DNA of 64,000 nucleotides, taken from Catellatospora tritici. Lineage in GTDB: Bacteria > Actinomycetota > Actinomycetes > Mycobacteriales > Micromonosporaceae. The stretch covers positions 372,001 to 436,000 of the forward strand of contig NZ_JAHRCY010000006.1 of the NCBI RefSeq assembly GCF_019083965.1, given 5' to 3'. The position numbers and the translations under genes are program-made. Under the pieces are notes generated by a model. That model searched no databases. It saw only the letters and a program-made list of their open reading frames with translations, and had not been told where the DNA came from. Below, piece by piece: positions 8,785 through 17,317 of the stretch. Each line of letters opens with the position of its first letter. The first letter of the stretch is position 1.

Positions 8785-9078
8785 GTGCCGATCGCCCTCG
8801 CCTCCCGCTGGAGCGCCACCCTGTGGCTGGCTCTGCTGTGCACGGGTGTGATCGCCGCCGGGACGCCGGGCCTGACCGGCGTGCTCGCCTCCGCCGCCGT
8901 GCTGGTCGTGGCCTCCGTGGTCGCACTGCGCGCGCTGGCGGGCATCGACGCGTCCGGCCACGGGCACGCGGCCATCGGGAGCAGCCTGCGCGAGCGCGCC
9001 AGGCGCCAGGGTGTGCCACGGCACGCCGATCCCGACGCCGCGGGTCGACCCCGGCCGCGCGCACCCGGCCTGCTCTGA
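8785..9078 (+). CDS. small two-helix membrane protein upstream of YidC-like insertase
   Basis: A 97-residue protein with a GTG start. Two hydrophobic segments (ATLWLALLCTGVIAAGTPG and LTGVLASAAVLVVASVVALRAL, about residues 9-53) are followed by a basic, proline-rich tail. Small proteins of this kind commonly sit directly ahead of YidC/Oxa1-type genes in actinobacteria (the DUF6412-type arrangement, from memory). Its function is not known; it may assist the insertase. The longer reading through the methyltransferase in this frame is out of phase and rejected. Confidence 0.6.
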   Translation: MPIALASRWSATLWLALLCTGVIAAGTPGLTGVLASAAVLVVASVVALRALAGIDASGHGHAAIGSSLRERARRQGVPRHADPDAAGRPRPRAPGLL

Positions 9079-9156
9079 GGAATCACCGCTTCTCCACCGC
9101 CGCACGGCGGCCGCTGCCGCGTGTGCGGATTCCAGCTTCCTCAGAGAGGTTCATCC

Positions 9157-9873
9157 ATGCTTTCGTTCGCCCCGGTGGCTGACGCCACCGATTTCGCCTA
9201 CAACGCCGTCACCTGGCTGTCGGGCCTGCTCGCCCCGCTCGGCGGCGCCGCCGCCGGTGTCGTCCTGTTCACCCTGGTGGTGCGACTGCTGCTGCACCCG
9301 TTGACCCGCGCCGCGGTGCGCGGGGAACGCGCCCGCGCGGTGCTCGCCCCGAGACTGGCCGAGTTGCGGCAGACCCACGGCAAGGATCCGGTCGCGTTCG
9401 GCCAGGCCATGACCGAGCTCTACCGCGGCGCGGGGGTTTCGCCGTTCGCCGGGATCGCGCCGATGCTGCTGCAGGCGCCCGCGTTCATCGTGCTCTACCA
9501 GCTGTTCGTCCGCACCGAGATCGGCGGGCACGCCAACGCGCTGCTCGACAGCACCCTGGGCGGGGTGCCGCTGGGCGCGCACCTGCTCGCCCCGGCGGGC
9601 GGGCCGCACCTGGTCGTGTTCGGGCTGCTGCTGGCGGGCCTGGCCGGACTGGCGTGGCTGTCGTCGCGGCGCGCGGTGAAGTTGGCCTCGCTGCAGCCGC
9701 AGCCGCCGACGGGGCTGTTGGCGGCGCTGCCGCGCTGGCTGCCGTACGCCATTCTGCTCAGCGCGGCGGTGTTGCCGCTGGCTGCGGGCCTGTATCTGCT
9801 GACAAGCACCGCTTGGACCGTGGCGGAGAACGCCGCGCTACGGCGTGGCATGCCGGTACCGGCGACCGCCTGA
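9157..9873 (+). CDS. YidC/Oxa1-family membrane protein insertase paralogue
   Basis: A 238-residue polytopic membrane protein with a GAGAGG site before the ATG at 9157. The conserved Oxa1 pattern is visible: helix GAAAGVVLFTLVVRLLLHPLT carrying the conserved arginine, then the cytoplasmic coiled loop (LAPRLAELRQTHGKDPVAFGQAMTELYRGAGVSP) and PMLLQAPAFIVLYQLFV. It lacks the large periplasmic domain, as do other Gram-positive YidC proteins. It is unlikely to be the housekeeping YidC, because the rnpA/jag neighbours are absent; it is probably an accessory paralogue. Confidence 0.82.
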   Translation: MLSFAPVADATDFAYNAVTWLSGLLAPLGGAAAGVVLFTLVVRLLLHPLTRAAVRGERARAVLAPRLAELRQTHGKDPVAFGQAMTELYRGAGVSPFAGIAPMLLQAPAFIVLYQLFVRTEIGGHANALLDSTLGGVPLGAHLLAPAGGPHLVVFGLLLAGLAGLAWLSSRRAVKLASLQPQPPTGLLAALPRWLPYAILLSAAVLPLAAGLYLLTSTAWTVAENAALRRGMPVPATA

Positions 9874-9935
9874 GCACGTCGATGGTCGGATAGCCGATCG
9901 CGATCGAGGGCCTGGCGTCGGTAGCCTGCTGCAAC

Positions 9936-10772
9936 GTGAGCAAGCATCGGCGCGGCGCCCGCGACAACGGCGACCCACTGCTTCCGGCCACGGTCGAGCA
10001 GTTGGCGGCCCTGGAGCGCAAGACGGCGCCGGAACGGCGCCGGGCGGTGACCATAGCGGTGGCGGTGGCGGCGACCTTCGCCGTCGCCGCCACCGCCTGG
10101 GCGGTGACCGGCCCGGACGGCGGCACCGCCGCGCCCACGGGCGACTGGGCCACCGGCGTGAGCAAGAGCTTCACCGACGGATTCGGCGACGCACCGTCGC
10201 CGACCCCGCTCCCACCACTGCCGCCGCGTTCGCAGCCGCAGCCGTCGGTGTCCGCCGCGCCGTCGGCGGCACCGTTACCCTCGCGCGGGTTCGGGCTGGC
10301 CCCGGTTCCCGGGGCCGCACCGGCACCGGACGGGCTCACCGTCGGCGGCGCACGGTCGCTGCGCGCCGGTGACGCCGCCGACGTGTACGTCTACGCCGTC
10401 GGCGACCTGGCCGCGGTGGGCCCGGTCACGCCGGGCAGCCCGGTGCAGACGCGCCAGGCCGCGACGTACACGGTGGTGGCGGGTCTGGCCGACAGCCGCT
10501 GCTTCTCCTTCCACACCGTCGACGGACGCTGGCTGCGACACCGCGACTACCGGCTGCACCTGGACCCCGACGACGGGTCGGCGCTGCTGCGCGCCGACGC
10601 CACGTTCTGTGCCCGCGACAGCGGACGTGGGGGTACGGTCCGGTTCGAGTCCTACAACTACCCCGGCTACTACCTGCACCGCCGCGACGGCGGGCTGTGG
10701 ATCGACCGGAGCAGGCGGGATCGGGACTTCGACGTCGAGTCCACGTTCGTCGTGACCGGACCCTGGGTATAG
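9936..10772 (+). CDS. membrane-anchored protein with AbfB/CBM42-like domain
   Basis: A 278-residue protein with a GTG start. After a basic N-terminus comes one membrane helix (about residues 30-50), then a proline/serine linker and a C-terminal domain of about 150 residues (SLRAGDAADVYVYAVGDLAAVG ... GYYLHRRDGGLWIDRSRRD). The F-E-S-Y-N-Y-P-G-Y-Y-L-H motif followed by a DxxF-type segment is characteristic of the AbfB beta-trefoil that binds arabinofuranose side chains. It would display a sugar-binding domain on the cell surface. The specificity is inferred. Confidence 0.7.
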   Translation: MSKHRRGARDNGDPLLPATVEQLAALERKTAPERRRAVTIAVAVAATFAVAATAWAVTGPDGGTAAPTGDWATGVSKSFTDGFGDAPSPTPLPPLPPRSQPQPSVSAAPSAAPLPSRGFGLAPVPGAAPAPDGLTVGGARSLRAGDAADVYVYAVGDLAAVGPVTPGSPVQTRQAATYTVVAGLADSRCFSFHTVDGRWLRHRDYRLHLDPDDGSALLRADATFCARDSGRGGTVRFESYNYPGYYLHRRDGGLWIDRSRRDRDFDVESTFVVTGPWV

Positions 10773-10905
10773 GTGACCGGGTCATCCGTACCGCCACGCG
10801 GTTGTTTGCGTATGGCCTACCTAGCGCTCTACGGATTGTCGCCACGTCAGCCCTGACCGATCGTTATTGGCATGGGTGGACCACCTGGTAGCCGCCGGAC
10901 GACTC

Positions 10906-10941
10906 CCCAGCGACACGTGACAGCGTCTCCGTGTCGCTGGG
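10906..10941. terminator. 11-bp hairpin between convergent genes
   Basis: Perfect arms CCCAGCGACAC (10906-10916) and its complement (10931-10941) with a 14-base loop. It is one of three strong hairpins in the 465-base gene-free stretch 10773-11237, and no gene is visible there. It probably terminates transcription leaving the AbfB-like gene; there is no clear T-run. Confidence 0.5.
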
Positions 10942-11078
10942 TGGAAATCGTGCCCCCGACGGCGGCTCCGAACGGTTTCAGGTCGGGACCGGTCACCGCC
11001 GGTCGCGGTCAGTGCGCTCGATGAGCGGTGTGGCAGAGCGGTGCGCCGTAAACCAGAGCTGGCGGCGTACTGCTTTGA

Positions 11079-11111
11079 GGCGGGGGAGCAGCCGATCGTT
11101 GCTCCCCCGCC
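11079..11111. terminator. 12-bp hairpin between convergent genes
   Basis: Perfect arms GGCGGGGGAGCA (11079-11090) and TGCTCCCCCGCC (11100-11111) around a 9-base loop. It could serve either converging transcript. Confidence 0.5.
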
Positions 11112-11180
11112 ACCAGCACAGGGCCAGGAGAGGCTCCCTGCCGGGAGTGCGTGCCACGTCCGGCAGGCCTGGGGAGGAGG

Positions 11181-11214
11181 CGGCCTCCGGAATCGGTGAC
11201 GGTTCCGGAGGCCG
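11181..11214 (-). terminator. 12-bp hairpin after the LAL regulator
   Basis: Perfect arms CGGCCTCCGGAA (11181-11192) and TTCCGGAGGCCG (11203-11214). It lies 23 bases beyond the stop of the minus-strand regulator and is its likely terminator. Confidence 0.55.
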
Positions 11215-11237
11215 TTCAGGAAGAATCGGCCAGGCCG

Positions 11238-14060
11238 TCAGGGGAGATCGGCCACGGCCCCGGCGAGTTCGGCTCGGGAATGGACGCCCAGCTTGTGCAG
11301 CGCCCGCGCCACATGCTGCTCGACCGTACGCGGCGACAGGAACAGCACCTGCGCGATCTCCCGGTTGGTGCGCCCCTGCGCGGCCAGCTGCGCCACCTCC
11401 CGCTCGCGCGGGGTGAGGCCGCCGCCGTAGCCGGGACGGCCACCCTTGGCCACCACCCCGTGCTCGCGTAGCGTCCGCTGGCAGCGCGCCGCGTCCCAGC
11501 CGGCCCCCAGCCGGGCGAAGACGTTGCCCGCGTTGCCGAGCACGGCCAGCGCGTCGCCGACCCGTTCGGCGAGCACCAGTTCGCTGCGGGCCATGCCCTC
11601 CTCGGCCAGCGTCGCCTCGTACGGCCGGGGCAGCGCGGCGAACTGCACCGCCGCGTCGCGGTAGTGCTTGGCCGCCTCGTCGTGCGCGCCCCGCGCCGCC
11701 GCCAGGTTGGCTCGGCACATCTGCAGCGCCGCCGCCGCGTTCGGGGCGACCAGCCCGGCCATGCCCGCCTCGAACTCCTCGACGATGCCCCGCGCCTCGT
11801 CGACGTGCCCGAACTCGGCCAGTGCCTGCACCGCGTACGGCGCCAGCCCCGCTGCCCAGGACCAGACCCCCTTGGCCCGCACCCGGTCCATGCCCCGGCG
11901 CGCCTCGACGACCGCCTCCTCGCCCTGCCCCCGGGCCAGCAGCATCCGGATGTACGCCCCCGAGGCCGCCGCCACCACGTGCACGGTGCTGTTGTGTGGC
12001 GCGCTCAGCCCGGCCGAGGTCAGCGACGACTCGGCGGTGTCCCAGTCGCCGCGCGCCACCGCCAGCAGCCCCGTGATCAGATGGCCTTCGACCTCGGTGG
12101 TCGGCCCGTCCGGGCCGGTGAACTCGGCGGCCCGGTCGGCCAGGCCCGGCCAGCGGCCCATGGCCCAGTCCAGGTGCAGCGCGGTGCAGCGGCCCGCGGT
12201 GGTGATGACGGAGGCGCCGACCCGCCCGGCCAGCTCGATCGACTGGCGCAGGAAGTCGTCGGCCTCGGCGTGCATGCCCAGCCATACCGTGGCGTCGGCG
12301 AGGTTCTGCAGGCCGCGCGCGGCCTGCTGCCGCTCGGCCAGCGTGGTGGCGTTGGCGGTCAGCCGCCGCGCGGCCTGCCAGGCGGCCGGGTCGCCGCAGT
12401 TCATCAGCAGCGTGGCCCGGTTGGCGGCGACCGCCATCTGGATCGCGACGTCGTCACCGGCGGCGGCGGCCAGCTCGGCCCGCTCCAGCCAGCGCCGGTC
12501 GTCGGCGAACGAGGTGCCGTGCAGCACCGGCCAGGACAGCACCGACATCGCGCGGGCCGCCAGCGCCGGGCGCTCGTGCAGCTCGTCCACGGCGATCTCG
12601 ACCTCGGCGGCGCCCTCGGCGAAGTCGCCGACCTGGTTCATCAACACCAGCCCCAGCATCAGCCGCAGCTCGCCGCGCGCGGCCTCCGGCAGCCGCTCGT
12701 CGGCCATGATGCGCCGCAGCAGCGCCACCGTCTGGTCCGAGCGCAGGCCCAGCTCGGCGGTCTGTGCGAGCCGGATGGTGAGCCGGGTGCGGGTGGCCCG
12801 CGGCACGGTCTGGTCGGCCAGCACCTCCTCCAGCTGGGCCAGGGCCGCCTCGTTGTCGCCGTCGGCGATGTACCGGTCCGCGGCGGCCTCGGCGTAGCGC
12901 ATCCACGCCTTCTCCTGGCCGCTGCGCCGGTTGTGGTGGGCCAGCCGGGCCAGCGCCGCGGCCCCGGTGCGGCGGGCCAGCGCGTTGGCGGCGCGGGCGT
13001 GCAGCTCGCGGCGGCGCGGGCCGGGCAGCGCGTCGTACACGGCGCGGGCCGCCAGTGGGATGCGGTAGCCGTAGCGGCCGTCGGCGGTCTCGTCGAGCAC
13101 CGCCCCGGCCAGCGCCTCTACCAGCGCGGCCCGGCCGTGGACCGAGTCAAGACCAGCCACATCGGACAGATGCTCCTCGGGCGCCGACTCGTCGAGCACG
13201 GCCGCGGCCTCGGCGACGCAGCGGGCCGCCGGGGACAGCGTGGCGACGCGGGCGGCGGTCAGTTCGCGCAGTCGGGCGGGCGGGGCGAGCTGACCGGCGG
13301 ACTCGACGTCGTCGACGCCGGTGAGCTGCGACAGCAGGTCCTCGATGACCCGGGGTACGCCGCCGGTGGTGGCGGCCAGCCGGGCCACCAGCTCGGCGGG
13401 CGGGTCCTGGCGTCGTACCTGCTTGATCAGTAGGCGTACGTCCTCGACGGCCAGCGGTTCCAGGCGCAGGGTCGCTTGGCGCAGGCCGGGGGCGTACGCG
13501 GCCGACACGCCCAGCGGCAGCCCTGGCACCGCCAGCTCCTCCGGCCGGTACGACAGCACCAGCGCGATCCCCGGCAGCGGCGCCGACAGCAGCAGGCACA
13601 CCAGATCGCGCGAGTCGGGGTCTATCCACTGCAGATCCTCGACCACCAGCGTCGCCGGAGCCAGCCCGCTGAGCAGGGTACGCATGCCGCGCAGCAGCCG
13701 GTGGCGCTCCTGCGTCGGCTCGGCCAGCGGCGGCAGCGGCGGCGGCAGCTTGTCGGCCAACTCCGGCAGCAACGGCACCAGCGCACCCAGCAGCGGGTTG
13801 AGCGCGACCGGGGCGGACAGCACCGGACCAGCCGACAGCAGTAGTCCGATGGCGGCCGCGAACGGCAGCGGTGGCTGGATCGGCGGGCACGCAGTGGCCA
13901 GCACCAGCGCGGTGTGCTGGCGCCGCCACTCGTCGATCAGACGCGTCTTCCCGCTGCCCGCCTCGCCTTCCAGGAGCAGAACCGAGGGACGGTACGCGAC
14001 AGTCGACCGGAGGTTTTGCAGAGTCTCATGGCGCCCGACGAACAATCGGTCTGTCTGCAC
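11238..14060 (-). CDS. LuxR-family LAL-type (large ATP-binding) transcriptional regulator
   Basis: A 940-residue STAND-type regulator with a GTG start ([14 protein letters not shown]) and an AGGAAGA ribosome site. The N-terminus carries an AAA ATPase with Walker A GEAGSGKT (residues 32-39) and Walker B-like [14 protein letters not shown] long helical-repeat region follows (about 350-860). The C-terminal LuxR helix-turn-helix is [20 protein letters not shown] ... [18 protein letters not shown] (about 870-930). LAL proteins such as MalT are activated by binding an inducer and ATP. No target can be assigned; the divergent neighbour is the metallophosphatase fusion. Confidence 0.9.
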   Translation of the reverse strand: MQTDRLFVGRHETLQNLRSTVAYRPSVLLLEGEAGSGKTRLIDEWRRQHTALVLATACPPIQPPLPFAAAIGLLLSAGPVLSAPVALNPLLGALVPLLPELADKLPPPLPPLAEPTQERHRLLRGMRTLLSGLAPATLVVEDLQWIDPDSRDLVCLLLSAPLPGIALVLSYRPEELAVPGLPLGVSAAYAPGLRQATLRLEPLAVEDVRLLIKQVRRQDPPAELVARLAATTGGVPRVIEDLLSQLTGVDDVESAGQLAPPARLRELTAARVATLSPAARCVAEAAAVLDESAPEEHLSDVAGLDSVHGRAALVEALAGAVLDETADGRYGYRIPLAARAVYDALPGPRRRELHARAANALARRTGAAALARLAHHNRRSGQEKAWMRYAEAAADRYIADGDNEAALAQLEEVLADQTVPRATRTRLTIRLAQTAELGLRSDQTVALLRRIMADERLPEAARGELRLMLGLVLMNQVGDFAEGAAEVEIAVDELHERPALAARAMSVLSWPVLHGTSFADDRRWLERAELAAAAGDDVAIQMAVAANRATLLMNCGDPAAWQAARRLTANATTLAERQQAARGLQNLADATVWLGMHAEADDFLRQSIELAGRVGASVITTAGRCTALHLDWAMGRWPGLADRAAEFTGPDGPTTEVEGHLITGLLAVARGDWDTAESSLTSAGLSAPHNSTVHVVAAASGAYIRMLLARGQGEEAVVEARRGMDRVRAKGVWSWAAGLAPYAVQALAEFGHVDEARGIVEEFEAGMAGLVAPNAAAALQMCRANLAAARGAHDEAAKHYRDAAVQFAALPRPYEATLAEEGMARSELVLAERVGDALAVLGNAGNVFARLGAGWDAARCQRTLREHGVVAKGGRPGYGGGLTPREREVAQLAAQGRTNREIAQVLFLSPRTVEQHVARALHKLGVHSRAELAGAVADLP

Positions 14061-14242
14061 TGCCGTATCTTCCTCGCCGTGGCGCGCCTAGCCAAGTCGG
14101 CGCGCGCCCCATCGTCGTCGCCAGTGGGGCGTCTCGGTGTCCAACCAGAACGGCGGGCCGCCGTCACCTCCCCGCCAACGTCCCGGACGGGTGGCCGATC
14201 CTGGCGGTACTCTGGGCGGCCGAGGCGGACCGCGGGAGCGTC

Positions 14243-16366
14243 ATGGGCAGGATCATCGTCATCGGGGACGTGGGCGGGCACCCGGACCAGCTCACCCGGG
14301 CCCTGGTCGCGGCCGGTGCGCGGCGTAGGGACCTGCGGCTGCCGCCGGAGCTGACCGTGGTCCAGGTCGGCGACCTGGTCGACCGCGGCCCCGACAGCGG
14401 GGGCGTGCTCGACATCGTGAGAGCTCGTCTGGACGACCAGCCGGGGCAGTGGATTCAACTGCTGGGCAACCACGAGTCGCAGTACCTGGTCGACGGCGAG
14501 CGGTTCACCAACGATCGACTGAGCAAATCGGATGTGCGGCTGCTGCGCGACTGGTGGGCTGACGGGCGGCTGCGGGTGGCGGCCGCCGTGCGCACCGCCG
14601 ACGGCGACGACCACCTGGTCACCCACGCCGGACTGACCGCGCCCTGCTGGCAGGAGTTGGGCGAGCCGACCACCGCCACGGCCGCCGCGCGCCTGCTCGA
14701 CGCGCGCCCCGAACCGCTGCTGTGGCGCGGCAACGGCCCCGGTGTCGACCCGAAGGCCGGTCCACTGTGGGCCGAGGCGGGCACCGAGCTGTACGAGGAG
14801 TGGCTGCGCTTCCACGCCACCGGCGGATTCGTTTGGTTCGGACAGATTCACGGCCACTCGGCGATCGTCCGCTACCGCGACCGCAGTTGGCGGGCGCCGG
14901 GGCGGGTGCGCCAGCGGGCCGCCGTCGACTGGGAGGCTCGCCACGTGCGGGTACGCATCGGCGGCCGCGTCTTCATCGGCGTCGACCCCAAGCACGGCGT
15001 CTCCGGCACCGCGCACTGGCGGCCGCTGGACCTGCCCGACGCGGTCCTGCTGTCCCCGACCGACGCCGACGGCACCGCCGAGCAACCCGTCACACCACGG
15101 GAGCGGCTGACCGTCGCGTCAGGCGCCGCCGACCAGGTGCGGAAGCGGCCGACCGTCGCGTCAGGCGCCCCCGACCAGGCGCGGAGCCCGGACCGCGAGT
15201 TCGACCTGGTGCTGTTCGGGGCGACCGGGTTCACCGGCGGGCTGACCGCCGAATACCTGGCCGCGCACGCCCCGAGAGGATGCCGCTGGGCGCTGGCGGG
15301 CCGCGACCGCACCCGCCTGGCCGCTGTCCGCGAGCGCCTGACCGCCATCGACCCGGCCTGCGCCGACGTGCCGCTGCTGCCCGCCGACGCCACCGACCAG
15401 GACTCGCTGCGGGAACTGGCCCGCCGCACCCGTGTGGCCATCACGACGGTCGGCCCGTACGTCGTTCACGGGGAGCCGCTGGTCGCGGCGTGCGCCGAGG
15501 CGGGCACCGACTACGTGGACCTGACCGGCGAGCCGGAGTTCATCGACCGCATGTTCACCGCGTACCACGAGGCGGCGGTGGCGTCCGGGGCGCGGATCGT
15601 GCACGCCTGCGGGTTCGACTCGGTGCCGCACGACCTGGGCGCCTACTACACCGTCGGGCTGCTGCCGTCCGACACCCCGATCCGCCTCGACGGGTACGTC
15701 CGTGCCAAGGGCACCGTCTCCGGCGGCACGCTGGCCTCGGCGCTGATGGCGTTCGCGCGCCGCCGACAGACGGCGGACGCCGCCCGCGCCCGGCGCGGGC
15801 TGGAGCGGCGACTGGCCGGGCCGACCGAGCGGAGAGTGCGCACTCCGCTGGGCAGACTGCGCCGCATCCGTGCCGCCGGGGCCTGGGCGGTGCCGCTGCC
15901 CACGGTGGACCCGGTGATCGTCGGGCGCTCGGCGCGGGCGCTGGACCGCTACGGCCCCGACTTCCGCTACCGCCACGCCGCGGCCGTACGGTGGCTGCCG
16001 GTGGCGCTGGCCGCGCCGGCTGCAGCGGCCGTGCTGTTCGTGCTGGCACAGGTCGGCCCCATCCGCAGGGCGCTGTCGAACCTGCGCCGCCCCGGCACCG
16101 GCCCAGACGCCCGCACGCGCGAGCGCAGCTGGTTCACCGTCCGCTTCGTCGGCGAGGGCGGCGGCCGCCGCGTGGTCACCGAGGTGTCCGGCGGCGATCC
16201 CGGCTACGGCGAGACCGCGAAGATGCTGGCCGAGTCGGCCCTGTGCCTCGCCTTCGACCCCCTCCCGCGCACCAGCGGCCAGGTCACCACGGCCGTCGCG
16301 ATGGGCGACGCCCTGCTCGCCCGCCTACGCGCCGCCGACATCACCTTCCACACCCTCGAACCCTGA
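14243..16366 (+). CDS. fusion: calcineurin-like metallophosphatase plus saccharopine dehydrogenase/trans-acting enoyl reductase-like domain
   Basis: One 707-residue reading frame joins two normally separate enzymes. Residues 1-280 form a metallophosphatase with GDVGGH, GDLVDRGPDS, GNHE and VTHAG. The first motif lacks the usual metal-ligand histidine of GDxHG, because glycine is in its place (residue 11). A linker of two 14-residue repeats (DNA repeats of 42 bases at 15101-15184) leads to residue 317, where a Rossmann-type NAD(P) domain begins (DLVLFGATGFTGGLTAEYLA). This part matches the saccharopine dehydrogenase-like/trans-acting enoyl reductase family, with one membrane helix near 590-605. 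The ATG at 14243 begins the phosphatase fold. Whether the fusion is cleaved or works as one enzyme is unknown. Confidence 0.75.
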   Translation: MGRIIVIGDVGGHPDQLTRALVAAGARRRDLRLPPELTVVQVGDLVDRGPDSGGVLDIVRARLDDQPGQWIQLLGNHESQYLVDGERFTNDRLSKSDVRLLRDWWADGRLRVAAAVRTADGDDHLVTHAGLTAPCWQELGEPTTATAAARLLDARPEPLLWRGNGPGVDPKAGPLWAEAGTELYEEWLRFHATGGFVWFGQIHGHSAIVRYRDRSWRAPGRVRQRAAVDWEARHVRVRIGGRVFIGVDPKHGVSGTAHWRPLDLPDAVLLSPTDADGTAEQPVTPRERLTVASGAADQVRKRPTVASGAPDQARSPDREFDLVLFGATGFTGGLTAEYLAAHAPRGCRWALAGRDRTRLAAVRERLTAIDPACADVPLLPADATDQDSLRELARRTRVAITTVGPYVVHGEPLVAACAEAGTDYVDLTGEPEFIDRMFTAYHEAAVASGARIVHACGFDSVPHDLGAYYTVGLLPSDTPIRLDGYVRAKGTVSGGTLASALMAFARRRQTADAARARRGLERRLAGPTERRVRTPLGRLRRIRAAGAWAVPLPTVDPVIVGRSARALDRYGPDFRYRHAAAVRWLPVALAAPAAAAVLFVLAQVGPIRRALSNLRRPGTGPDARTRERSWFTVRFVGEGGGRRVVTEVSGGDPGYGETAKMLAESALCLAFDPLPRTSGQVTTAVAMGDALLARLRAADITFHTLEP
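15101..15184 (+). repeat. two tandem 42-base units in the fusion linker
   Basis: Units 15101-15142 and 15143-15184 are nearly identical and keep the reading frame, each encoding a TVASGA-x-DQ-x-R segment. They sit at the junction of the two enzyme domains and suggest that the linker grew by duplication. Confidence 0.8.
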
Positions 16367-16367
16367 G

Positions 16368-16433
16368 GTTTGGAAGGGCACCTTCTTGTCGCAATCCGAT
16401 GTAGAAGGTGCCCTTCCAAACCCGCGGAGCGGG
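16368..16433. repeat. family A palindromic element, copy 2
   Basis: Perfect 19-bp arms (16368-16386 and 16403-16421) around a 16-base loop contain the same core as the copy at 6657. The trailing small stem is CCCGC-GGA-GCGGG (16421-16433). It starts 2 bases after the fusion gene stop and ends directly at the truncated Fn3-CBM2 sequence. Confidence 0.88.
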
Positions 16434-17095
16434 TTCTCCTGGCAGAGCGGGGCCTGTCGACCACCTCGACCCAGGCCACCATCTACAACACCGGCACCGA
16501 CACCCAGGCCCCGACCACGCCGGGCACCCCGACGGCGTCCAACGTGACCAGCTCGTCGGTGAGCCTGTCGTGGACGGCCTCGACCGACAACGTGGGCGTG
16601 ACCGGCTACGACGTGGTCCGCGTCAGCGGGTCCACGGAGACGGTGGTCGCCTCGCCGAGCACGAACAGCGCCTCGGTCACGGGCCTGACGGCCTCGACGG
16701 CGTACTCGTTCGCGGTGTACGCCAAGGACGCGGCGGGCAACCGTTCCACCCGCTCCAACACGGTCGCCGTCACCACCTCGGGTACCGGCACGGGCGGCTG
16801 CACCGCGGCGTACCGGATCACCAACAGCTGGCCCGGCGGCTTCCAGGCCGAGGTCGTGGTGACCAACGGGTCGACCGCCAGCACCGCCTGGACCGCGAGC
16901 TGGACCTTCGCCAACGGCCAGACCATCACCCAGCTGTGGAGCGGCCAGGACACCGCCAGCGGCGCGAGCCACAGCGTGCGCAACCTCAGCTACAACGGCA
17001 ACCTGGCCCCGAACGCCACGACCAGCTTCGGCTTCACCGGTACGTGGAACAACACCGCCAACGCCGTCCCCACGGTCTCCTGCTCGCGCAGCTGA
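16434..17095 (+). pseudogene. 5'-truncated secreted enzyme remnant: fibronectin III plus CBM2 cellulose-binding module
   Basis: The frame encodes the C-terminal part of a secreted carbohydrate-active protein. A fibronectin type III domain (PTTPGTPTASNVTSSSVSLS ... YSFAVYAKDAAGNRS) is followed by a short glycine linker and a CBM2 module (CTAAYRITNSWPGGFQAEVV ... ending in a cysteine near the stop). No signal peptide and no catalytic domain are present: the coding sequence begins abruptly next to repeat A. The only in-frame ATG lies inside the repeat. The rest of the gene was most likely lost by deletion or rearrangement at the repeat. Confidence 0.75.
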
Positions 17096-17109
17096 ACCGG
17101 CATTCCCCA

Positions 17110-17158
17110 GAGCACCTGAACGGCGCTTTCACTGAGCACCTGAACGGCGTTTTCCCCT
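17110..17158 (+). repeat. 24-base direct repeat after the CBM2 remnant
   Basis: Two copies of GAGCACCTGAACGGCG followed by C/T-TTTC lie at 17110 and 17134, just after the stop. Nothing else is recognised between the remnant and the terminator at 17167. Confidence 0.6.
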
Positions 17159-17166
17159 GAGTACAA

Positions 17167-17209
17167 CGAGGTCCGTCCCCGTCGGGGGCGGACCTCGTCC
17201 TCCTTTTCT
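17167..17209 (+). terminator. Rho-independent terminator
   Basis: A stem of about 14 bp (17167-17180 with 17184-17197, one G-T wobble) is followed by a T-rich stretch (TCCTCCTTTTCT). It is the clearest intrinsic terminator in the window and marks the original 3' end of the truncated CBM2 gene. Confidence 0.75.
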
Positions 17210-17317
17210 GGCAAATATCGGATATTACGAAACGGCCCGCGTGTATTGCCCGGTTTTTCATGATTGGTCGCTAGCCTGGCGCGGTCAATGACCTAGAAAC
17301 CGGAGGGCGGTCAGTCG

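Noticed and set aside
11664..13433. A 589-codon plus-strand frame opposite the LAL regulator
   Set aside because: Its sequence is Gly/Arg/Gln/His-rich without domain features, while the opposite strand encodes a complete ATPase with a LuxR helix-turn-helix.
15601..16049. A frameshift splitting the reductase half of the fusion gene
   Set aside because: The frame remains open with a consistent domain pattern to the stop at 16364-16366, so there is no need to propose a break.
16370..16433. A start codon inside repeat A that would make the Fn3-CBM2 remnant a complete gene
   Set aside because: The resulting N-terminus is encoded by the palindrome and is not a signal peptide, so an extracellular CBM2 protein would not be exported. 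The remnant reading is more likely.
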